Shown piece after piece: positions 43,692 through 51,432 of a stretch of 64,000 nucleotides of DNA. Numbering within the stretch: the first letter of the stretch is position 1; every line of letters starts with the position of its first letter. The notes beneath the pieces are model-generated. The model worked only from the letters and a program-made list of their open reading frames with translations. It searched no databases and was not told where the DNA came from. Both the position numbers and the translations under genes were made by a program. The stretch spans positions 2,914,001 to 2,978,000 of the forward strand of contig NZ_CP076607.1 in NCBI RefSeq assembly GCF_018966525.1. Direction: 5' to 3'. The DNA comes from Paenibacillus sophorae. GTDB taxonomy: Bacteria > Bacillota > Bacilli > Paenibacillales > Paenibacillaceae.

Positions 43692-44399
43692 TTACCAAGG
43701 GATTTGTGTTCCATCTCTAAAGAACTTTCCGGAAGGTCCTTCAGGTCCTATCGTCGCTAACCAAAGGATAGACTCAGCAGCTTGCTTAGGAGTTCTTGGA
43801 GCCGATGGTCCACCCATATCTGAGCTTACCCATCCCGGATCAACCACGTTTATTTTTATATCACCCTTGATTTCTGCAGCTACCAATCGTGTCAATCCAT
43901 TTAGGACAAGCTTAGACAACTTATAAGCGCCTACTCCTTGATATGACATTTCGCTCATCGCTCCATATTCGGAGGAAACATTAATAATTCTCCCATAGCC
44001 TTGTTTTTCCATGAGGGAAATAAAGGAACGAATCACATGGTAAGCGCCGAAGAAATTAGTTGCCATGGTTCTCTCTAGAATTGAAGGTTCCAGATTCAAT
44101 AACTTTTCATTTTCGTCCAAATAAACGCCAGCATTATTAATCAATACGTCTAATCTTCCATACCGCTCATTTACTGTAATCGCAGATTGACGGATGCTTT
44201 CTTGATTATCTACATCCATCACCATAACCGAAACGTCCAGATTTGACTCCTTTAGCTGTTGCACTGCTGCATACCCTGTCTCTGGATCCCGACTTGTCAA
44301 AATGACTCTAAAACCATTCAGAGCCAATTGTTTGACCAGCTCATACCCAATTCCTCGATTCCCGCCGGTAACAAGGGCAACTTGTTGATCCTTTGACAT
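43692..44399 (-). CDS. Short-chain dehydrogenase/reductase 1
   Basis: A 235-residue SDR. Cofactor motif VTGGNRGIGYEL (TGxxxGIG), NNAG in VLINNAGVYLDE, catalytic Ser in IINVSSEYGAMS, and YKLSK (Tyr-x-x-x-Lys), then NVVDPGWVSSDMGGP. The Arg after TGGN suggests NADPH. It resembles carbonyl-reductase-like SDRs of the CBR1 type; substrate unknown. Last gene of a minus-strand operon SDR2-MFS3-SDR1 starting at the shared promoter at 46.5 kb. Confidence 0.88.
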   Translation of the reverse strand: MSKDQQVALVTGGNRGIGYELVKQLALNGFRVILTSRDPETGYAAVQQLKESNLDVSVMVMDVDNQESIRQSAITVNERYGRLDVLINNAGVYLDENEKLLNLEPSILERTMATNFFGAYHVIRSFISLMEKQGYGRIINVSSEYGAMSEMSYQGVGAYKLSKLVLNGLTRLVAAEIKGDIKINVVDPGWVSSDMGGPSAPRTPKQAAESILWLATIGPEGPSGKFFRDGTQIPW

Positions 44400-44427
44400 T
44401 GAAATCCTCCAGTTCTTAATTAACGCT

Positions 44428-45597
44428 TTATCTAGAAAGTTGTTTTGTAGGAGTATTCCTGTAGTTTCTTAACATAATAAAGGCCAAACCTAATACCAAC
44501 GATAATAATCCCACTAATACAACGTATTGTGTACCTAATTCTGAAATAAATAATCCACCTACAGCTGTACCAAATGTTGTTCCTAAGTTAACGGACGATA
44601 AAAATAATCCATTAGCGAAATCAGGAGCTTCTGGAGCTGCAGACGTAATCCAATATTGATTAATATTACCTCCTATACCAGCCAATATTCCCCAAACTAA
44701 AGTAATGATCGCCATAGGCAAAGTGAATTGTCCGAATAGGAATAATATGATGTAAACGACTCCCAATGCAAAAGGAAAGGATACTACAGTCTTGATGGCA
44801 TTTTTAGTAAGTAACTTCCCAGCCACAATGTTTCCAATAATATTTGCTCCTCCGAATATGACTAACATTAAACTGATTGATTGCCCAGAGGCATTCGTAA
44901 CGGTTTTAAGATACTCAGCAAGGAAACTATACACCCCAAATACTGCTGAATTTAGTAAAATGACAGCAACAATGGAAAGCCAAGCAATTGGTTTTTTTAA
45001 TACCGATAATTGCGCTCCATATGAAAGTCTTTCTTTAACAGGCATAGAAGGGAAAAATACTAGTGTTGCAATAAATACTATAGCGTTCACTATGGCGAAA
45101 AATGACATTGATAATTGAAACGAAACCGTACTAGCAAGAAAACTTGCGATGGGTACACCAAGCACCATACCCGCAGATACTCCAATAAAAACTTTTGAAA
45201 CAGCTTTTGGCGCTTCTTCCTTGCGAACTGAGTTAGCGGCTATTGTAAAAGCTGCCGAAAAATAGATGGGATGAAAAATAGCTGGAATCACACGCGCAAC
45301 TATTGCAATGGCATAGTTAGATGTAAATATCGAGCCAATATTACCCAGAACAAAAATACCAAGTACAAGTAACATTGCCTTCTTGCGATTCATCCCCGAA
45401 AATAATAACGGCATAGTTGGACCAGTTATTGAGACAGTAAGTGCGAAGAGACTCACCAGCCACCCAGCCTTAGATATACTGATATGAAAGTGATCAGCAA
45501 TGTAGGGTAATATCCCTATAACCCCCATTTCAGTATTTATGATGCCGAAAGCTCCTATGGTCAATATAAATATAAGTAAATTATTTCGTTTAGACAA
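44428..45597 (-). CDS. MFS efflux transporter 3
   Basis: A 389-residue paralogue of MFS1 and MFS2 (GAFGIINTEMGVIGILPYIA; SLFALTVSITGPTMPLLFSG; ARVIPAIFHPIYFS; SAAPEAPDFANGLFLSSVNL). A TTG start at 45597 is inferred: GGAG lies about 9 nt before it, and the protein then begins MSKRNNLLIF, matching MFS1. The next gene, SDR1, follows after about 30 nt. Regulated with the SDR genes by the module at 46471-46556. Confidence 0.85.
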   Translation of the reverse strand: MSKRNNLLIFILTIGAFGIINTEMGVIGILPYIADHFHISISKAGWLVSLFALTVSITGPTMPLLFSGMNRKKAMLLVLGIFVLGNIGSIFTSNYAIAIVARVIPAIFHPIYFSAAFTIAANSVRKEEAPKAVSKVFIGVSAGMVLGVPIASFLASTVSFQLSMSFFAIVNAIVFIATLVFFPSMPVKERLSYGAQLSVLKKPIAWLSIVAVILLNSAVFGVYSFLAEYLKTVTNASGQSISLMLVIFGGANIIGNIVAGKLLTKNAIKTVVSFPFALGVVYIILFLFGQFTLPMAIITLVWGILAGIGGNINQYWITSAAPEAPDFANGLFLSSVNLGTTFGTAVGGLFISELGTQYVVLVGLLSLVLGLAFIMLRNYRNTPTKQLSR

Positions 45598-45674
45598 ATA
45601 AGCCACTCCGATCTTCAATTATTATCGCAACATCCATTAGACAACCTGTTTTGTTGGACGAATTATAATTTCGC

Positions 45675-46385
45675 TTACCGCAACAGTTTCAGGTGTGCTA
45701 TTGCATAAGCTACTGCATCTGCGATATCGCTTGATTTCAAAGAAAGACCTTCTGCACCCTTACTCATAAGATCCTTTACCCATTCCCGATTTTCAGGATC
45801 ATTAATTGTTGTATAAAGTTCAGTACTTACTGCACCTGGTGAAATTATAGTTGAACGAATATTACTTTCTCTTTCTTCCTGGTGTAATCCCTCCATAATT
45901 GCTCTAACTGCAAACTTAGTCCCACAGTATACAGCAGACCCTGGATATACAACATGTCCAGCTACGGAATCAGTTGAAATAATATGACCGGACTGTTGTT
46001 GCTTCATAATAGGTAATACAGCAGCAATTCCATTAAGCACACCCATAATGTTAATATCTAACATTTGACGCCATTCATCAAAGCGAGTTTCTGAAAGTGG
46101 AGCAGTTGGCATGACTCCAGCGTTATTGTAGAGTACATCTACACGTCCATATTTTTCAATTGCCAAATCTACGACTGCTTGAACTTCCTCTTTATTCGAT
46201 ACGTCGGCAACCGCGTAAGAGATTTCAGTGTTGGGTAATGATTCAACAAGATTTTTTAGACGATCTTCACGACGAGCCGCAAGGACTAATTTTGCTCCTT
46301 CTTGTGCAAGTTTTTTGGTAGTAGCTTCCCCAATTCCACTTGACGCACCCATAATAACAACAACTTTATTTTGAATATTTGACAT
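45675..46385 (-). CDS. Short-chain dehydrogenase/reductase 2 (C-terminal frameshift)
   Basis: A 236-residue SDR: VVIMGASSGIGEATTKKL, NNAGVMPTAPLSE, STDSVAGHVVYPGSAVY with Ser, and YCGTK (Tyr-x-x-x-Lys), then IISPGAVSTELYTTI. The normal family C-terminus (PETVAVSEIIIRPT) is found in the next frame directly after the present IADAVAYAIAH, running to a stop at 45637. One base appears lost near 45693-45695. The active site is intact, but the last ten or more residues, often part of the tetramer face, are changed. ATG 46385 follows GAAAGG. Confidence 0.82.
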   Translation of the reverse strand: MSNIQNKVVVIMGASSGIGEATTKKLAQEGAKLVLAARREDRLKNLVESLPNTEISYAVADVSNKEEVQAVVDLAIEKYGRVDVLYNNAGVMPTAPLSETRFDEWRQMLDINIMGVLNGIAAVLPIMKQQQSGHIISTDSVAGHVVYPGSAVYCGTKFAVRAIMEGLHQEERESNIRSTIISPGAVSTELYTTINDPENREWVKDLMSKGAEGLSLKSSDIADAVAYAIAHLKLLR

Positions 46386-46470
46386 GCTAAACAACAACCT
46401 TTCTTTTTTTGTTTTTGAAAACATTTCATTGTATAATGCCCAACATTGACTTCATTTATAAAAAATCAAT

Positions 46471-46556
46471 ATTGATTAATCGACATCTGTTAATAATTAT
46501 AAAAAAAACAGAACGCCTTCAATAGTTAAATGAACGCATTTTGTTGATTATTCAAC
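46471..46556 (-). promoter_or_regulatory. Shared promoter module, copy 9 (SDR2-MFS3-SDR1, minus strand)
   Basis: Read on the minus strand: GTTGAATAATCAAC (46543-46556), TTTAACTATTG, -35 TTGAAG (46517-46522), -10 TATAAT (46496-46501), then the second palindrome GTCGATTAATCAAT (46471-46484), itself followed by AATATTGATT. Confidence 0.75.
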
Positions 46557-46827
46557 AAAAGAATATTAAATATCGATTATCTTTCAGCAACTGAAATGTA
46601 AAGGGCAGAAAAGGTGGGGGATTTATTAAAGGAGATTGTATAGGGTAAGAAAATCCTTGAGGGGCAACCGATGAACTAAAAAATATGAGGTTCGGCTCAC
46701 AGCCGAAGTGGGTCGAGCGACAGGATGAACCCTGTATCCCATACCCCCCCCCCTGAACCGCCGGATCGGCTCCATTGATGAATTGCAGGGTGGGGTGTAG
46801 GGTTATTTCTAAATTGAGTTACTTGAT
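46557..46827. other. Gene-free stretch with a C9 run and hairpin
   Basis: About 270 bases. It holds TTCGGCT-CAC-AGCCGAA (hairpin, about 46692-46708), a run of nine or more C near 46746-46755, and GC-rich blocks unlike the AT-rich surroundings. I see no gene. It may be the scar of a lost mobile element. Confidence 0.4.
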
Positions 46828-47370
46828 TTATACTAATCTTTCTAATAACTCTCCAACTTTTTCTGCCATATCACGAGGAGGATAAGGCATACCATTCTTT
46901 AACCACCATTCAACTACCCCTACGTATGCATTAGCAACAAATTCAACAACGAGATCTTCACTTTGACCAGCATTTTTTCCTTGTGTGATGTCCACATCTT
47001 TCCTGAACTCTTCGATATTAAACTGAAGGAAGCGACTGCGAAAATACGAAGCTCCTTCACTTGCTAACATCGTCGAAAAGAATAGATAATTTTTCTCAAA
47101 GTATTCCATACAGTGAATAGTCGATTCTAAAAAATCCATTTCAGCTGCCGATTCGCAAAAATCACTCATATTGTATATATGTTCTTCCATGATCTTATCC
47201 AGCAGGTCGAATTTATCCAGGTAATGAAGATAAATGGTTCCCCGGTTTACATTTGCCCTGTCGGAAATATCTTGAATGGTAATGTTATCAAAACTTTTTT
47301 CAGTCATCAGTTCAATAAGAGCCTTCTTAATGGCTTCTTGGCTTTTGGCTACTCTTCGATCAACTTTCAT
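46828..47370 (-). CDS. TetR/AcrR-family repressor 2
   Basis: A 180-residue paralogue of TetR1, nearly identical in the helix-turn-helix (KSFDNITIQDISDRANVNRG; TIYLHYLDKFDLLDKIMEEH) and in the ligand domain (FFSTMLASEGASYFRSRFLQ). The few differences cluster in the C-terminal domain, for example KKMPYPP versus KNGMPYPP region and QSEDLVVEF. With such similar DNA-reading helices both proteins probably bind the same palindromes. ATG 47370 gives MKVDRRVAKSQ, aligned with TetR1. Confidence 0.87.
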   Translation of the reverse strand: MKVDRRVAKSQEAIKKALIELMTEKSFDNITIQDISDRANVNRGTIYLHYLDKFDLLDKIMEEHIYNMSDFCESAAEMDFLESTIHCMEYFEKNYLFFSTMLASEGASYFRSRFLQFNIEEFRKDVDITQGKNAGQSEDLVVEFVANAYVGVVEWWLKNGMPYPPRDMAEKVGELLERLV

Positions 47371-47419
47371 TGTTGGGTCACCAGACTTTCTATATATTAT
47401 TAACACTTTTTATCGATTT

Positions 47420-47510
47420 GTTGAGTAATCAACAAATCATGTTCTTTTAACGATTGAAAGCAACATGTTTCAATTTTATTATTATAAACGAATGTTGTTT
47501 AATCAATCAA
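47420..47510 (-). promoter_or_regulatory. Shared promoter module, copy 7 (tetR2, minus strand)
   Basis: Minus strand -35 TTGATT (47505-47510), -10 TATAAT (47481-47486), 18 bp apart, with the downstream palindrome GTTGATTACTCAAC (47420-47433). The promoter sequence is the same as that of tetR1. Confidence 0.72.
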
Positions 47511-47567
47511 TGGTGATTTTTTAGAGTGATTAACGCAAAATTGAAAATAAACAATTTAAAATAAAAT

Positions 47568-47660
47568 GTTGAATAAACAACGAATCGCATTGATTTAACC
47601 ATTGTATACATCTTCTTTGAAATTATAAACTTATGTTTATTAACGAATAAATGATGGTTT
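47568..47660 (+). promoter_or_regulatory. Shared promoter module, copy 8 (P460 redox cassette)
   Basis: GTTGAATAAACAAC 47568-47581; TTTAACCATTG; -35 TTGTAT 47602-47607; -10 TATAAA 47624-47629 (16 bp); decayed second palindrome GTTTATTAACGAA from 47645. It lies back to back with the tetR2 promoter. Confidence 0.72.
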
Positions 47661-47755
47661 TCTTTGTTTTCGAATTAAGCAAGAAAGGGGGATTATTGGT
47701 CCATACATTTAAGTAGCCAGGTAGAGACAATAATACCAATTCGGAGGAATTTTAT

Positions 47756-48547
47756 ATGCTTAAAAAGCAATTGGCACTTACTGCTTTACTTGCCCTCACC
47801 CTCACTGCTTGCAGCAATAATAATAATATGAGTATGAATAATATGTCTCAGCAAGGGGAGCAGTCCTCGGAGACAGGGTCTAATAATATGTCTCAGCAAG
47901 AGGAGAGTGCCCCGGGTGCTGAGTCTGGAGAATACGCTGAAATTGGATCTGGGGCTAACCTTATTAAATTCCCTGATCTTGAAGATGCGATTGTGTTTAC
48001 GACCTATGATCGAGGAGATATTCATGAAAACATCTATGTAAATAGCAGAGAAGCGATTGAAGCCGTGCAGAATGGTGAGGAGCTTCCGAGCGGCACGGTT
48101 ATCACTCTCGAAGGCTATAAGGATGGAGAGCTTGAACAATATTTAGTAATGGAAAAACGCACGGGTTGGGGTTCCCAGTACTCGCCTGAAGAACGTAATG
48201 GGGAATGGGAATTCCAGCATTTTACTCCTGCCAGAGAAGTGGCTGATGATGATATAGGCCGCTGCTTTGCCTGCCACGCAAATCAGGAAAGGGACCAATA
48301 TTCGTTTTCATTAGATGATATGAAAGAGTTTGATTTAGGATCGGTTCCACAATCAAACAGCAGCAGTACAGAAGCCCCAATTGCAGCTATCCCTACAGAG
48401 GACTGGGAGGTAACTGAAATACCTGCTCATGCGAATCTATCTAAGGTTGTAGCCAATGAAGCAAGCAGGTCAATAGGGGAAGAGGAAAAAGCAGGATTAC
48501 TTCAAGATGTTCTTTTAACCATGTATTTAAATCAATATGAAAATTAA
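47756..48547 (+). CDS. Cytochrome P460-type lipoprotein
   Basis: A 263-residue lipoprotein. Lipobox LTAC with Cys19; an Asn/Met/Gln linker containing two near-copies of NNMSQQ; then a cytochrome P460-like domain: LPSGTVITLEGYKDGELEQY, KRTGWGSQYSPEERNGEWEF, and the heme c site CFACH at 170-174. P460 proteins bind an unusual crosslinked c-heme and in nitrifiers oxidise hydroxylamine; the activity here is not known. It opens a six- to eight-gene run that includes c-type cytochrome assembly proteins, which supports a true covalent heme. CGGAGGAATT precedes the ATG. Confidence 0.78.
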   Translation: MLKKQLALTALLALTLTACSNNNNMSMNNMSQQGEQSSETGSNNMSQQEESAPGAESGEYAEIGSGANLIKFPDLEDAIVFTTYDRGDIHENIYVNSREAIEAVQNGEELPSGTVITLEGYKDGELEQYLVMEKRTGWGSQYSPEERNGEWEFQHFTPAREVADDDIGRCFACHANQERDQYSFSLDDMKEFDLGSVPQSNSSSTEAPIAAIPTEDWEVTEIPAHANLSKVVANEASRSIGEEEKAGLLQDVLLTMYLNQYEN

Positions 48548-48578
48548 TTGATTCTCTAAGTAGAAAGAGGAGAATGGT

Positions 48579-49274
48579 TTGAGTCGAATGGTGTTAATCA
48601 AGCTAATCATTGACCTGGTCATGACAATTCTCATGTTTGTAGAAATGGCTTACTATATTACCGGAAATAGAGTCCATGAAAATGTTGGTGTTACGTTATT
48701 TGGTTTATTTATCGCCCATATTATTTTAAATCGTCGGTGGTTTAGTTCCCTGCTTCGGGGAAAGCATAACTTTCGGCGGATTCTACAAATTGGACTTAAT
48801 TTTCTTTTTCTTGCAGCAATGGCTGTAATGATGGTATCCGGAATACTAATTTCCAGGGATCTATTTCCTTTAATTCCGGTAAAGAATGATATGATCTTCC
48901 GGCAAATGCATGTTCAGACAGCCTATTGGGGATTTATCATCATGGCGGTACACATAGGATTTTCTTGGGGAATGATCCTCAATTCAGTACGGAGAATGAC
49001 GGGAATCACCGGAACGAGTCGTATTCGCACCATGGGATTACGTATTCTTGCGGTATTGATTGTATTTTACGGGGTGTATGCTTCCTTTGAAAGAGAAATA
49101 GGTTCTAAACTAACCATTTATAATCCATTTGGCAGCTTGTCGAATGATGATACTTCCATAAAATTTGTAATCGACTATCTATCCATCATGGGAATCTATA
49201 TCTCCGGGACGCACTATGCTTTAAAATTTATTCAAAAACAGGGACAAAGACAAAGAGGGACAACAAAATACTGA
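48579..49274 (+). CDS. DUF4405 membrane protein (possible heme b protein)
   Basis: A 231-residue protein with about five membrane helices (LIIDLVMTILMFVEMAYYI; LFGLFIAHIILNRRWF; LNFLFLAAMAVMMVSGILIS; QTAYWGFIIMAVHIGFSWGM; LRILAVLIVFYGVYASF). Histidines in AHIILNRRW, QMHVQTAYW and VHIGFSWG fall in helices as in four-helix cytochrome b proteins of DUF4405. It could carry electrons between the extracellular P460/CuA proteins and the membrane. TTG start 48579 after AAAGAGGAG. Confidence 0.75.
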   Translation: MSRMVLIKLIIDLVMTILMFVEMAYYITGNRVHENVGVTLFGLFIAHIILNRRWFSSLLRGKHNFRRILQIGLNFLFLAAMAVMMVSGILISRDLFPLIPVKNDMIFRQMHVQTAYWGFIIMAVHIGFSWGMILNSVRRMTGITGTSRIRTMGLRILAVLIVFYGVYASFEREIGSKLTIYNPFGSLSNDDTSIKFVIDYLSIMGIYISGTHYALKFIQKQGQRQRGTTKY

Positions 49275-49293
49275 ACTTTTTAGGAGGAATATC

Positions 49294-49767
49294 TTGATCA
49301 TGAAACGTCAGGTTGTGTTTTTAACAGGAAGCGCCGTTCTGGCATTTGGACTCATTTTTGCAGGATGCGGGAGCAATACGAATAATGCTTCAAACGTCTC
49401 CAACTCTTCCAGCAGTTCAACAAGCGACAGCTCTTCTTCCGGTTCCGCATCAACTCCTCCAACTCCCACTTCAAGTTCCATGTCAAATGGAAACGAACAA
49501 ATGATTATGGTGACCGCATCCAATTTTCAATGGACGCTTGATAAAACCGAGGTTAAAGCAGGACAACCGGTTCATTTTATGATCACCAGCACAGAGGGTA
49601 CGCATGGATTCAAAATTGAAGGTACGGACGTTAACACCACGGTTTCCCCTGGCTCTGACCAGACAGTAACATGGAACCCTGATCAATCGGGAACCTATAC
49701 CATTGTTTGTTCCGTAATGTGCGGAACTGGCCATGAAAACATGAAAACGACCATTACTGTTAATTAA
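49294..49767 (+). CDS. CuA-type cupredoxin lipoprotein
   Basis: A 157-residue lipoprotein: signal with lipobox FAGC (Cys25), a long Ser-rich linker, then a cupredoxin domain. Ligand pattern C139-x3-C143-x3-H147-x2-M150 (CSVMCGTGHENM) plus His104 in GTHGF is that of the binuclear CuA site of cytochrome oxidase subunit II. The first ligand helix hairpin of subunit II is absent, so this is a free CuA domain, able to pass electrons. TTG 49294 stands 6 nt after GGAGG; ATG 49300 is the alternative. Second redox protein of the cassette. Confidence 0.85.
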   Translation: MIMKRQVVFLTGSAVLAFGLIFAGCGSNTNNASNVSNSSSSSTSDSSSSGSASTPPTPTSSSMSNGNEQMIMVTASNFQWTLDKTEVKAGQPVHFMITSTEGTHGFKIEGTDVNTTVSPGSDQTVTWNPDQSGTYTIVCSVMCGTGHENMKTTITVN

Positions 49768-49817
49768 CAGGGCTGTCCAACAACAGGGACAAAGACGAAT
49801 ATAGGGAGTTTTTAGTA

Positions 49818-51425
49818 TTGGAACGTGTAAATTGCGAATGCGGTCATGTTAATCCATACGGAACCATTCTTTGTGAGTCTTGCGGGAAACAAGTTGGTAA
49901 AGAACTATCGGAAAAGTCGGTTGATCTGCGTTATGAAGGAAGTGCAAGACGTTCACAAACCTATAAGAGAACACCACTTGACAGGATTTGGAACTTATTC
50001 TCATCCGTTAAAGTAGGAGTGGGCATTATTGCTCTTATTTTAATCGCTTCTATGATTGGAACCATTTTTCCTCAGCAAATGTATATCCCGCAAAATGTTG
50101 TGCCGGAAGATTTCTATCGGGATCGATACGGCCTGTTAGGCCAAATCTACGTTCAGTTGGGTTTTAACAGGCTGTATGAATCCTGGTGGTATTTTCTGCT
50201 GCTGGCGGCTTTGGGAATATCGCTTGTGATTGCGAGTTTGGACCGGGTTGTTCCTTTATATTTTGCTTTGAAAAATCAAGGGGTTACGCGGCACGAAAGC
50301 TTTATTCGCAGACAACGTCTTTTCAGTGAAACCAAAGTGAAAAAAAATTCAGATAAACAGATAGATTTTGTTATATCCAAACTAAGGAATAAACGGTACC
50401 GTATTCGGGAAGAGAACGGGAATTTTCTGGCTGAGAAAAATCGCTTTTCAAGGTGGGGACCTTATGTTAATCATGCTGGCCTTGTCATCTTCCTGATTGG
50501 AGGAATGCTTCGATTTATTCCGGGAATGTATGTGGACGAAACGCTTTGGATTCGTGACGGTGAAACCAGTGCAATTCCGGGAACCAATGGAAATTATTAT
50601 TTAGGCAGTGACAAGTTTATTTTGGAAACCTATCCAGAAGATCAAGGGAATGGCGTTAAAAATTATCAAACGAATGTAACCTTGTATGAACGTAAAGGGG
50701 AGATCCTTGTTGGGGACACCCCTGAACTCGTAAAGGTGAAAGATGAGCACGTTAGAGTGAATCACCCTTTAAGGCATGATTCCTTTGCGCTTTACCAGGT
50801 TTCCTACAAATTAAATGAACTGAACAAGATGACCTTTAGTTTAGTTGATAAAAAGACTGAAAAGAGCTTCGGCCAGATTGAGATTGATTTGTTCAATCCG
50901 GAAAAAAGCTATGATCTTGGCAATGAATATAAGATTGAGATTTTGGAATATTTTCCGGATTTCTATTTCAATGGGCAAGGCCAGCCGGCAACAAGATCAC
51001 AAGTTCCTGACAATCCGGCATTTGTCTTTAACATGATATCTCCCGAACACCCGGATGGTGAGAAAAGTTTTGTGGCTATTCGAAACACCATTGAATCAAG
51101 AGGAAATAATCAATTACAAATGAAATTTGAAAACGTTGAAATGAAAAATGTATCTGCCCTTACCGTCCGAAAAGACAATACGTTATGGATTCTTGGGTTG
51201 GGAGGAGCCATTTTCATGATTGGGGTTATCCAAGGGATGTACTGGAACCATCGTAGAATATGGATCAGGAGAAGTGGTGACGCCGTATTCATTGCGGGCC
51301 ATGCCAATAAAAATGTCTACGGTCTCCAAAATGAAGTCAACTCTATTTTAAAAGAAACCGGCCTTCAAGAATTAACGGATCAAACAAACAGAAAAAGTGA
51401 AAACAAGATGGAAGGAGGGGAATAG
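49818..51425 (+). CDS. resB: Cytochrome c biogenesis protein ResB with zinc ribbon
   Basis: A 535-residue System II protein. Unusual N-terminal zinc ribbon: Cys6, Cys8, Cys19, Cys22 (CECGHVNPYG ... CESCGK). Then three early membrane helices (VGVGIIALILIASMIGTIFP; YFLLLAALGISLVIASLDRV; YVNHAGLVIFLIGGMLRFIP), a large extracytoplasmic domain and a last helix (TLWILGLGGAIFMIGVIQGM). With CcsA it carries heme out and attaches it to CxxCH apocytochromes. Placed right after the P460 and CuA genes and before ccsA and resA. TTG start 49818. Confidence 0.88.
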   Translation: MERVNCECGHVNPYGTILCESCGKQVGKELSEKSVDLRYEGSARRSQTYKRTPLDRIWNLFSSVKVGVGIIALILIASMIGTIFPQQMYIPQNVVPEDFYRDRYGLLGQIYVQLGFNRLYESWWYFLLLAALGISLVIASLDRVVPLYFALKNQGVTRHESFIRRQRLFSETKVKKNSDKQIDFVISKLRNKRYRIREENGNFLAEKNRFSRWGPYVNHAGLVIFLIGGMLRFIPGMYVDETLWIRDGETSAIPGTNGNYYLGSDKFILETYPEDQGNGVKNYQTNVTLYERKGEILVGDTPELVKVKDEHVRVNHPLRHDSFALYQVSYKLNELNKMTFSLVDKKTEKSFGQIEIDLFNPEKSYDLGNEYKIEILEYFPDFYFNGQGQPATRSQVPDNPAFVFNMISPEHPDGEKSFVAIRNTIESRGNNQLQMKFENVEMKNVSALTVRKDNTLWILGLGGAIFMIGVIQGMYWNHRRIWIRRSGDAVFIAGHANKNVYGLQNEVNSILKETGLQELTDQTNRKSENKMEGGE

Positions 51426-51432
51426 GGGAATA

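Noticed and set aside
46600..46760. Group II intron remnant
   Set aside because: The domain V core and intron boundary sequences are not present; only a simple hairpin was seen.
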